64,000 nt of DNA from CAWFXC01 sp963819735 (lineage in GTDB: Bacteria; Actinomycetota; Acidimicrobiia; IMCC26256; DASPTH01). Under the pieces are notes generated by a model. It was not told the origin of the DNA, did not search any database, and was given only the letters and a program-made list of their open reading frames with translations. Shown here one piece after another: positions 43,272 to 50,611 of the stretch. Position 1 is the stretch's first letter. The number at the start of each line of letters is the position of its first letter. A program made the position numbers and the translations under genes. Location: the NCBI GenBank assembly GCA_963819735.1, contig CAWFXC010000003.1:248001-312000 (forward strand), written 5' to 3'.

Positions 43272-44708
43272 TCAGTAGGCGCGGGCCACGGTGGCCACGA
43301 GATCGGATTCGTCGCCCGCCTCGGGCAGCGATCCGTCGGCCCGGGTGAGGCAGCGCACGGTGACGCCGGTCTGGGCGAGCTCGGCTTCGCCGGTCGGGCC
43401 GACGACATCCCAGGGGATGCGGGCCCAGCCCGTGGCCGCGGCCTCGCGCGCGGCATCGAGATCGGCGACGTCGGCGGTGCGGGCCTCGCGCAGCTCACGT
43501 GCTTCGGCGAGCAGGGCCGACTGCTGCCGTTCGAGCTCCTGCTGCACCGTGACCGCCACGCCGTCGAGGCTGACCGGGAGCTTGCGTTCGAACCCCTCCC
43601 CGCCGGTGATGCGCCGGACGAGCGTGGCCGCGTTGTCGGCCAGGTCGCGCGGACCGACCTCCAGCCGGATCGGCACTCCCTTGAGCTCCCAGTCGGTGGC
43701 GCGGCGACCCATCGACAGCGCGGTCTTGTCGTCGAGCTGCACGCGCACACCGTTGCCGCGCAGCTCGTCGGCGAGCGCGCGGCAACGCGCGACCACGTCG
43801 CCCTCGTCGCGCACCGCGAGGACGACCGCCTGGACGGGCGCGAGGTGCGGGGGCACGCGCAGGCCGTCGTCGTCGCCGTGGGCCATGATCAGGCCGCCGA
43901 CCATGCGGGTCGACACGCCCCACGACGTGGTCCACGCGATCTGCTGGGTGCCACCGTCGTCGAGGAACTCGATCCCGAAGACCCGGGCGAAGTTCTGGCC
44001 GAGCTCGTGACTGGTGCCCATCTGCAGCGCTTTGCCGTCGCCCATCATCGCCTCGCACGTGAATGTGTTGCGGGCGCCCGCAAAGCGCTCGCGCTCGGTC
44101 TTGAGCCCGACGAGCACGGGCAGCGCGAGGACGTCGACCATGAAGTTCTCGTAGACCTCGCGCAGGATCCGCACCGTGTACGCCTGCGCGTCCTCGCGCG
44201 TCGCGTGCGCGGTGTGCCCCTCCTGCCACAGGAACTCGCTGGTGCGCAGGAAGAGGCGGGGCCGCAGCTCCCACCGCACGACGTTGGCCCACTGGTTGAG
44301 GAGCAGTGGGAGGTCGCGGTAGCTCTGGACCCACTTGGCCATGAACTCGCCGATGACCGTCTCGCTGGTGGGCCGCACGACGATCGGCTCATCGAGCTCC
44401 TTGCCCCCGGCCACCGTGACCACCGCGAGCTCGGGGCTGAACCCCTCGACGTGCTCGGCCTCCCGCTTCAGGTACGACTCGGGGATGAAGAGCGGGAAGT
44501 ACGCGTTCTCGGCCCCGCACGCCTTGATCCGGGTGTCGACCTCGGCCTGCATGCGCTCCCAGATGGAGTAGCCGTAGGGGCGGATGACCATCGTGCCGCG
44601 GACCGGGCCGTTGTCGGCGAGCTGGGCCTTGGCCAGGACGTCCTGGTACCACCGCGGGAAGTCGTCGGCGCGAGGGGTCAGGACGGGCGTGGGGGTCCGC
44701 TTGGCCAT
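43272..44708 (-). CDS. proS: Prolyl-tRNA synthetase (archaeal/eukaryotic-like class II form)
   Basis: A 478-residue enzyme charging tRNA-Pro. Class II motifs are seen in RPTSETVIG, LLLNQWANVVRWELRPRLFLRT and GTSHELGQNFARVF. The absence of the bacterial editing insertion and the short length match the archaeal-type ProS. ATG at 44708 has TACCCT 8 bases upstream, suggesting a leaderless message. Confidence 0.93.
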   Translation of the reverse strand: MAKRTPTPVLTPRADDFPRWYQDVLAKAQLADNGPVRGTMVIRPYGYSIWERMQAEVDTRIKACGAENAYFPLFIPESYLKREAEHVEGFSPELAVVTVAGGKELDEPIVVRPTSETVIGEFMAKWVQSYRDLPLLLNQWANVVRWELRPRLFLRTSEFLWQEGHTAHATREDAQAYTVRILREVYENFMVDVLALPVLVGLKTERERFAGARNTFTCEAMMGDGKALQMGTSHELGQNFARVFGIEFLDDGGTQQIAWTTSWGVSTRMVGGLIMAHGDDDGLRVPPHLAPVQAVVLAVRDEGDVVARCRALADELRGNGVRVQLDDKTALSMGRRATDWELKGVPIRLEVGPRDLADNAATLVRRITGGEGFERKLPVSLDGVAVTVQQELERQQSALLAEARELREARTADVADLDAAREAAATGWARIPWDVVGPTGEAELAQTGVTVRCLTRADGSLPEAGDESDLVATVARAY

Positions 44709-44716
44709 GGACCGAG

Positions 44717-44722
44717 AGGGTA
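44717..44722 (-). promoter_or_regulatory. Candidate leaderless -10 for proS
   Basis: TACCCT on the minus strand ends 8 bases before the proS ATG. No -35 is convincing. Confidence 0.3.
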
Positions 44723-44746
44723 CGCCACTCGAATCCCCACTAAGTC

Positions 44747-44766
44747 GGTCGAAAATATTTCCGACC
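44747..44766. promoter_or_regulatory. 20-bp palindrome (operator candidate) between proS and the sulfite reductase gene
   Basis: GGTCGAAAATATTTCCGACC is symmetric except for one base pair and has the AT-only core AAATATTT in an otherwise very GC-rich region. It lies 45 bases upstream of the sulfite reductase start and 38 bases upstream of proS. TAGATT (44797-44802) is a possible -10 for the reductase. A dimeric sulfur or redox regulator is the natural guess; its identity is unknown. Confidence 0.55.
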
Positions 44767-44811
44767 CGGTCGCTGGTATTTAGCTCCGAAAGCCGATAGA
44801 TTCGTCGGGAT

Positions 44812-46611
44812 ATGGCGATCGATGTCCGTGAACTGCGCGCCCGGCCCCTCGACCCCGAGATCGAGGCGGAGATCCTCAAGTTCGAGGAGGGCGCCCGGCA
44901 ATACATGGCCGGCGAGATCGCCGACGACGTGTTCCGGGTGTTCCGCCTGAACCAGGGCATCTACGGGCAGCGCCAGGGTGGCTACAACCAGATGGTGCGG
45001 GTGAAGATCCCGTACGGCCACGTCGAGCCCGACCAGCTCGAGATGCTCGGCTACATCGCCGAGACCTACTCACGGGGCTGGGGCCACCTCACCACCCGGC
45101 AGAACGTGCAGTTCCACTTCGTGCAGCTCGAGCAGGTGCCCGAGGTGCTGCGACTGCTGGCGTCGGTCGGCCTCACCAGCCGGGAGGCGTGCGGCGACAC
45201 CGTCCGCAACGTGACCGGTTGCCACCTCGCGGGTGCGTGCCCTTACGAGGTGCTCGACATCAGCCCGTGGGCCGAGGCGGTCAAGGACCTCTTCCTCCGC
45301 AACCCCATCGCGCAGCGCCTGCCCCGCAAGTTCAAGATCAACTTCTCCGGCTGCGCCACCGACTGCGGCCAGGCCATGTTCAACGACGCCGGCATCATCG
45401 CGGTGAACCGCCCGCGCCCCGACGGCACCGTCGAGCCCGGGTTCCGCGTGTTCATGGCGGGCGGCCTCGGCGCCAACCCGCACCCGGCACTGGCGCTCGA
45501 GGAGTTCACCTCCCGCGAGGACCTGCTCCCCACCATCGAAGCGATGCTGCGCGTGCAGGACCACTTCGGCAACCGCGACAACAAGCTGCGGGCGCGCATG
45601 AAGTGGCTGGTCGACACGATGGGGATCGACGAGCTGCGTGAGCGCATCATCAAGGAGCGCAAGTTCCTCCCTGCGTCCGCCACCTACCCCGGCGGTCTGC
45701 CCGAGGCAGTGCAGCGCGCCGGCGACGCTCCCGCGGGCATGGGCACCGAGATCACCGCCGACGGTGGGCTCATCGGATCCGGCGCCACCCCGGTGCAGTT
45801 CCGTGGCCTCTCCCCGCTCCAGCAGTGGGACACCGCCAACGTCGTGCGCGGCCGGGCCAACGGCACCGTGAGTGCCTACGCCTACGCCCGGCTCGGCGAC
45901 ATCACCACCGCCCAGTTCCGTGCCCTCGCCGACATCCAGCGCGCATTCGGCGTCGAGGTGCGCATCACGAACCGCCAGAACTTCGTGCTCCGCGGCCTCA
46001 CCGAGGAGCAGCTCCCCGACCTGCACCAGGGTCTCGCCGAGTACGGCATGGCCGAGGCCGGCGCCGAGCTCGCCCGCGACGTCGTGTCGTGTCCGGGTGC
46101 CGACACCTGCAACCTCGCCGTCACCCAGTCGCGCGGCCTCGCCGCCGACATCGGCGACGCGCTCGACAAGGCGGGGTTGGCCGAAGTCGGCGGGGTGCGC
46201 ATCAACATCTCGGGTTGCACCAACTCGTGTGGCCAGCACCACATCGCCGACATCGGTTTCCTCGGCATCGAGCGTCGGGCCAACGGACGCGCCGCGCCGG
46301 GCTACCAGATGGAGCTCGGCGGTCACGTCACCAACATGTCGATCGCGTTCGGCAAGCGGGCCACGAAGCTCCCGGCCAAGCGCGCGTCGGAAGCGGTCGT
46401 GCGGGTGGTCGAGCAGTTCGCGGGCGAGCGTGACGCGGGCGAGACCTTCACCGACTGGCTCGCGCGGGTCGGCGGCGCCGAGGCCGTGGGCAAGACCCTC
46501 GCCGATCTCGATCACTTCCCCACGCCGGAAGAGGCACCCGAGTACTACATCGACTTCGACGAGACCGGCCCCTACGTGGCCGAGGTCGGCGACTCGGAGT
46601 GCGCGACCTGA
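44812..46611 (+). CDS. Ferredoxin-type nitrite/sulfite reductase (siroheme, 4Fe-4S)
   Basis: A 599-residue assimilatory reductase with the twofold NIR_SIR architecture. The C-terminal half has the canonical siroheme/4Fe-4S set C427-x5-C433 and C469-x3-C473 (CPGADTC, SGCTNSC). The N-terminal half also carries a complete set, C137-x5-C143 and C181-x3-C185 (CHLAGAC, SGCATDC), which classic SiR/NirA lack. Sulfite is the likely substrate because the next gene is an APS reductase. The stop overlaps the cysH start (TGATG). Confidence 0.9.
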   Translation: MAIDVRELRARPLDPEIEAEILKFEEGARQYMAGEIADDVFRVFRLNQGIYGQRQGGYNQMVRVKIPYGHVEPDQLEMLGYIAETYSRGWGHLTTRQNVQFHFVQLEQVPEVLRLLASVGLTSREACGDTVRNVTGCHLAGACPYEVLDISPWAEAVKDLFLRNPIAQRLPRKFKINFSGCATDCGQAMFNDAGIIAVNRPRPDGTVEPGFRVFMAGGLGANPHPALALEEFTSREDLLPTIEAMLRVQDHFGNRDNKLRARMKWLVDTMGIDELRERIIKERKFLPASATYPGGLPEAVQRAGDAPAGMGTEITADGGLIGSGATPVQFRGLSPLQQWDTANVVRGRANGTVSAYAYARLGDITTAQFRALADIQRAFGVEVRITNRQNFVLRGLTEEQLPDLHQGLAEYGMAEAGAELARDVVSCPGADTCNLAVTQSRGLAADIGDALDKAGLAEVGGVRINISGCTNSCGQHHIADIGFLGIERRANGRAAPGYQMELGGHVTNMSIAFGKRATKLPAKRASEAVVRVVEQFAGERDAGETFTDWLARVGGAEAVGKTLADLDHFPTPEEAPEYYIDFDETGPYVAEVGDSECAT

Positions 46612-47396
46612 TGACCAGCCTCCCCACCTCGCTCGACCACTCCGGCGACGACGAGGCCGACGACTCGGATCTGCTCGCGCTCCGCGAACCGGGCGCCCCG
46701 CTGCGCTCGATGCCCGATCTCGGTGAGCTTTCGCGGATCTCGGCCGATCTCGAACAGGAGCCGGCATCGTCGGCGGTGAAGTGGGCGTACGAGACGTTCG
46801 GCGACTCCGCCGTACTCGCCGCGTCGTTCCAGGACTGCGTGCTCATCGACGTCGCCATGCAGGTGGCGCCGCGGATCGAAGTCGTGTTCCTCGACACGCA
46901 GTACCACTTCGCCGAGACGCTCTGGTACGTCGAGCAGGTGCGAGAGCGCTACGACCTCAACCTCCGCGTCGTCACCCCCCAGATCGACCCCGACAACCTC
47001 TGGCAGGTCGACCCCGACGAGTGCTGCGCCATGCGCAAGGTCGAACCCCTGTCGCGTGCGCTCGAAGGCAAGTCGGCGTGGCTCACCGGTCTGCGCCGGG
47101 AAGAGTCGCCCACGCGTGCCGGCGCACCGATCGTCGGCTTCGACGTCGGCCGCGGCCTGGTGAAGGTCAACCCGATCGCCACCTGGTCGCACGACGACAT
47201 CGAGGGCTACATCGCCGAGCGGGGCCTCCCGTCGCACCCACTGCGCGAGAAGGGCTACCCGTCGATCGGTTGCTGGCCCTGCACCAACCCGGTGAAGGAG
47301 GGCGACGACCCCCGCGCCGGCCGGTGGTCGAACAGCGGCAAGCTCGAATGCGGTCTCCACGGCTGGACGCCGTCGGCCGCGCCGCAACCGTCCTGA
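46611..47396 (+). CDS. cysH: Adenylyl-sulfate (APS/PAPS) reductase
   Basis: A 261-residue thioredoxin-dependent reductase making sulfite. The cluster pattern CC (DECCAMRKVEPL) and CxxC (GCWPC) marks the 4Fe-4S APS-reductase type, and ECGLH carries the catalytic cysteine. ATG at 46611 shares its A with the TGA of the sulfite reductase gene, so the two consecutive steps of sulfate assimilation are translationally coupled. No ATP sulfurylase gene lies in the window. Confidence 0.92.
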   Translation: MTSLPTSLDHSGDDEADDSDLLALREPGAPLRSMPDLGELSRISADLEQEPASSAVKWAYETFGDSAVLAASFQDCVLIDVAMQVAPRIEVVFLDTQYHFAETLWYVEQVRERYDLNLRVVTPQIDPDNLWQVDPDECCAMRKVEPLSRALEGKSAWLTGLRREESPTRAGAPIVGFDVGRGLVKVNPIATWSHDDIEGYIAERGLPSHPLREKGYPSIGCWPCTNPVKEGDDPRAGRWSNSGKLECGLHGWTPSAAPQPS

Positions 47397-47444
47397 TCCG
47401 GGCGCGCTGCGCTGTCGCCCGCCCGTGATCGCGACCGCCACGCG

Positions 47445-48221
47445 GTGAACCCGTCGACCGTGCACGAGGTCGCGGCCACGGGGTTCGGCGCCGAGGCCGC
47501 GGCCTACGAGCGGGCCCGGCCCTCCTACCCTCCGGACGCGGTGGCCTGGCTGGTCGACGCGCTGCGCGTCGAACCGGGGCGCGTGGTGCTCGACCTCGCC
47601 GCGGGGACCGGCAAGTTCACCCGGTTGCTCGCCCCCACCGGCGCGACCCTCATCGCCGTGGAACCGGTCGACGGGATGCGCGCGGTGCTCGAGGCTGCGC
47701 TGCCTGAAGTGCTGTCCCTGGCCGCGGCGGCCGAGGCGCTCCCGCTGCGTCACGGCTCGCTCGACGCGATCGTCGTGGCACAGGCGTTCCACTGGTTCGA
47801 CGCCCGCGCCGCGCTCGCGGAGTTCCACCGCGCGCTGCGCCCGGGGGGACGCATCGGTCTGATCTGGAACGCGCGCGACCGCAGCGTCGAGTGGGTGAAC
47901 GAGATCTGGTCGATCATGGACCGGGTCGAGAAGCGCGCACCGTGGCGCGCGCACGACGAATGGCGGGAGGCGGCCTTCGTGGAAACCCCGTGGTTCACCC
48001 CGCTCACCGAGGCGACCTTCCACCACGAACAGCTGCTCTCCCCCGCCGACGTCGTCGAACGCATCCGGAGCGTGAGTCATGTGGCGGTGCTCCCACCCGA
48101 GCGCCAGGCCGCCGTGCTCGACGAGGTGCGCACGCTGCTGAGCACGGATCCCGCCACCGCGGGCAAAGCCGAGGTCGCGCTCCCCTACCGCGTCGACGCG
48201 TACTGGGCAGAGCGACGTTGA
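47445..48221 (+). CDS. Class I SAM-dependent methyltransferase
   Basis: A 258-residue Rossmann methyltransferase: motif I VLDLAAGTGKFTRLL, an acidic residue after the next strand (VEPVDGM), then AQAFHWFD and LRPGGRIGLIW. It matches the methyltransferase type 11 group; the substrate is not evident. GTG at 47445, 48 bases after cysH. Its end overlaps a SRPBCC gene by 4 bp (TTGA). Confidence 0.85.
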   Translation: MNPSTVHEVAATGFGAEAAAYERARPSYPPDAVAWLVDALRVEPGRVVLDLAAGTGKFTRLLAPTGATLIAVEPVDGMRAVLEAALPEVLSLAAAAEALPLRHGSLDAIVVAQAFHWFDARAALAEFHRALRPGGRIGLIWNARDRSVEWVNEIWSIMDRVEKRAPWRAHDEWREAAFVETPWFTPLTEATFHHEQLLSPADVVERIRSVSHVAVLPPERQAAVLDEVRTLLSTDPATAGKAEVALPYRVDAYWAERR

Positions 48222-48667
48222 GCCACGCGTACGAGCTCACCGTGCGGTCGGCTGCGCCACCCGCGGTGGTGTTCGCGCTGCTCGCCGACGCGCCGGGCTG
48301 GAGCCGATGGGCGGGCATCTCGGTGAGCCACGCCGACTGGGAGCGGGAGGGCGACCCGCCGCCCGGTGGGGTCGGCGCCATCCGCCGCATGGGCCGCCCG
48401 CCGTTCTATGGCCGCGAGCAGATCATCGACTTCGATCCGCCCCACCACATGGCCTACACGGTGCTGTCGGGAATCCCCGTCCGGAACTACCGCGCCGACG
48501 TGCAACTGGTCGCCACCGCGACCGGCGGCACTGCCATCACCTGGCGCGCCACGTTCGACGCCAAGATCCCCGGCACCGGTGCGCTGCTCGCGGTCATGTT
48601 GCCGCGCCTCATCGGGAGCTACGCCCGTCGTGCCGCCGACGAAGCCGGGCGGGTCAACGAGGTCTAG
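48218..48667 (+). CDS. SRPBCC (START/Bet v1-like) family protein
   Basis: A 149-residue polyketide-cyclase/dehydrase-like protein with the SRPBCC pattern: AAPPAVVFALLADAPGWSRW at the N-terminus, a beta-rich centre and a long C-terminal helix. These bind hydrophobic ligands. The likely start is TTG at 48218, overlapping the methyltransferase stop, so the two are co-expressed and may act on one substrate. A true function cannot be assigned. Confidence 0.75.
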   Translation: MSHAYELTVRSAAPPAVVFALLADAPGWSRWAGISVSHADWEREGDPPPGGVGAIRRMGRPPFYGREQIIDFDPPHHMAYTVLSGIPVRNYRADVQLVATATGGTAITWRATFDAKIPGTGALLAVMLPRLIGSYARRAADEAGRVNEV

Positions 48668-48680
48668 CGCTTGGCGAAGG

Positions 48681-48875
48681 TCAGCGCGGCGTGACGCCGA
48701 CCGGCGACCGCGGTTCGGCGCGCTGCTCGAGGAGCTCCTCCAGCCGGGGCCGACACCCCTGACACCGCAGACCGGCCCCGGAACGCAGCACCACTTCCTC
48801 GAGCGTGGCCGCGCCGCTCTCGATCACGGAGCAGATCGCACCGTCGGTGATGCCGCGGCAGGCACAGACCCACAT
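48681..48875 (-). CDS. Bacterioferritin-associated ferredoxin-like (2Fe-2S) protein
   Basis: A 64-residue BFD-like [2Fe-2S] protein: CAC near the N-terminus and CQGC about 32 residues later, with the CRGITDGAI segment typical of Bfd. Bfd reduces ferric iron in bacterioferritin to release it. ATG at 48875 lies 2 bases after a small gene that carries an IdeR-type iron box upstream, which fits iron-starvation induction. No bacterioferritin gene lies in the window. Confidence 0.82.
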   Translation of the reverse strand: MWVCACRGITDGAICSVIESGAATLEEVVLRSGAGLRCQGCRPRLEELLEQRAEPRSPVGVTPR

Positions 48876-48877
48876 CG

Positions 48878-49081
48878 TCAACCCGCCGGGACGGCCGGAG
48901 CGTCGTGGACGGTGGTGGGGATTCCGAGCACGGCGAGCCGGGCGGCGGAGGCAAGGGTGATCGGCACCGTGACCGGCTGTCGATGCGCGACCCCCACCGC
49001 CACCGCACGGGCCGGGCGTGCCGTGACGTCGATGTGGACGGCATCGATTCGCCGGAGCGAGTCAGCCGCACATTGCCTCAT
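48878..49081 (-). CDS. Small hypothetical protein in an iron-boxed operon with Bfd
   Basis: A 67-residue protein of unrecognised family, containing the beta-like stretch AVHIDVTARPARAVAVGVAHR and then PVTVPITLASAARLAVLG. The ATG at 49081 is chosen because a longer TTG start at 49123 would lie inside the iron box. It ends 2 bases before the Bfd start. The reading frame could be spurious, but operon spacing, the regulatory site and even codon use favour a real gene. Confidence 0.6.
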   Translation of the reverse strand: MRQCAADSLRRIDAVHIDVTARPARAVAVGVAHRQPVTVPITLASAARLAVLGIPTTVHDAPAVPAG

Positions 49082-49110
49082 GCCGTAGCCCCCGACATCG
49101 TTCGGAGCGA

Positions 49111-49129
49111 GCAGGGTAGGCAAACCTAA
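49111..49129 (-). promoter_or_regulatory. IdeR/DtxR-type iron box
   Basis: On the minus strand TTAGGTTTGCCTACCCTGC matches the 19-bp actinobacterial iron box TTAGGTTAGSCTAACCTAA at about 15 positions, with a perfect left half. TACCCT within it is a possible -10, 31 bases before the ATG at 49081. Fe-loaded IdeR would then repress the small protein-Bfd operon. Confidence 0.7.
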
Positions 49130-49198
49130 GACCCTCGCGCAACCCGGCTCACGACCGCTCGCCCGCCCGCGCCGACGCGAGACTTAGAGTGCCCCGCG

Positions 49199-49378
49199 AT
49201 GTGGCTGCGACGGGCGATCGGAATCATCCTGCTGCTCGTCGGGATCGTCTGGTTCTTCCAGGGGATCGGCGTGATCCACGGATCGTTCATGACCGGTGAG
49301 GCCCTGTGGGCCGTGATCGGCGCGGTCTGCGTGATCGGCGGGATCGCCCTGCTCGCGCGACCGCCTCGGCGGATCTAG
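49199..49378 (+). CDS. Small two-helix membrane protein
   Basis: A 59-residue protein: two hydrophobic helices (IGIILLLVGIVWFFQ and ALWAVIGAVCVIGGIALL) separated by a short polar loop, with basic ends (MWLRR, RPPRRI). ATG at 49199 has TAGAGT 8 bases upstream, a leaderless-type -10. It stops at 49378, immediately next to the convergent ispG stop. Function unknown; small membrane proteins of this type are common in actinobacteria. Confidence 0.7.
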   Translation: MWLRRAIGIILLLVGIVWFFQGIGVIHGSFMTGEALWAVIGAVCVIGGIALLARPPRRI

Positions 49379-50582
49379 TTACTCGGCGATCTCGCGGATC
49401 CGCGCCACCCGATCGTCGCTGTGGTTGGCGTCGAGACCCTGGATCTGCAGCAGTTCCTCGCGCGTCGCCGCCGCGATCGCCTCCGCGTTCTCGTCGGCCG
49501 CCGCCAACCGTGCCTCGATCCCCTCGGACACGATCTTCTCGGCTTCGTCGACCAGCGCCGCGACCATGTCGGCCTCGGGCACCACCCGCACCACCTTGCC
49601 CCGCACGAACAGGTGGCCCTTGCCCCGCCCCGCGGCGATGCCGAGGTCGGCGTCGCGTGCCTCGCCGGGACCGTTCACCACGCAGCCCATCACCGCGACC
49701 TGCAGCGGGATCTTGCGCTGCTCCAGTGCGGCCATCGCCTCCCCCGCCACCCTGATCACGTCGACTTCGGCGCGCCCGCACGACGGGCAGGCGATGAGGT
49801 CGAGGCCCTTGCGCTCGCGCAGTCCCAGCGCCTCGAGCAGCTGACGGCCCGCCTTCGCCTCCTCGACCGGGTCGGCGGTGAGCGAGTAGCGGATCGTGTC
49901 GCCGATGCCCTCGGCCAGCAGCGTGGCGATGCCCGCCGTCGACTTCAGCGAGCCCGCCCGGGAGCGGGCCCGCCTCGGTCACCCCGAGATGCAGCGGGAA
50001 GTCGACGGTCTCCGACAGCAACCGGTAGGCGTCGATCATCACGGGCACGTTCGACGACTTCACCGAGATCTTCACGTCGTCGAAGCCGACCTCCTCGAAG
50101 AACGCGAGCTCGCGCTGCGCCGACGCGACGAGCGCCTCGGGGGTGGCGCCGCCGTGCGCCTCCATGATGTCGGGGTCGAGCGAGCCGGCGTTGACGCCGA
50201 TGCGGATCGGCAACCCGCGGTCCTTCGCTTCGAGCGCCACTGCCTTGATGTGCGCGGGCTTGCGGATGTTCCCGGGGTTGAGCCGCAGCCCCTGCACCCC
50301 CGCCTCCATCGCGGCCAGCGCGAGCTTGTACTGGAAATGGATGTCGGCGATGATCGGCACCGGCGACCGCGGGATGATCTGCGCCAGCCCCTCGGCCGCA
50401 GGCTCCTCGTTGCAGGTGCAGCGCACGATGTCGCAGCCCGCGGCGGCCAGCGAATAGATCTGGGCGAGCGTGCCGTCGACGTCGGCGGTCTTGGTGGTCG
50501 TCATCGACTGCACCGAGACCGGGGCGTCGCCACCGACGGCGACCGAACCCACCTTGATCTGCCGGGTGACGCGACGCTGCAT
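49379..50582 (-). CDS. ispG: 4-hydroxy-3-methylbut-2-en-1-yl diphosphate synthase, frameshifted
   Basis: The 4Fe-4S enzyme of the MEP isoprenoid pathway converting MEcPP to HMBPP. The first frame gives VQSMTTTKTADV, PIIADIHFQYKLAL and LRLNPGNIR. Near 49950-49972, a CCC/GGG-rich stretch, the frame breaks; the other frame restores SLKSTAGIATLLAEGIGDTI, the cluster block ACPSCGRAEVDV and GCVVNGPGEA, ending at 49379. Restored length is about 400 residues. The start is ATG at 50582. The pathway partner dxr is also nearby. Confidence 0.87.
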
Positions 50583-50611
50583 GGGTACGGAGCCTACGCC
50601 CCGCTACCCGC

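Noticed and set aside
49379..50582. ispG as a genuine pseudogene
   Set aside because: Both halves retain all conserved blocks including cluster cysteines, and the pathway partner dxr shows the same type of single frameshift; decay of the MEP pathway would not leave such conservation.
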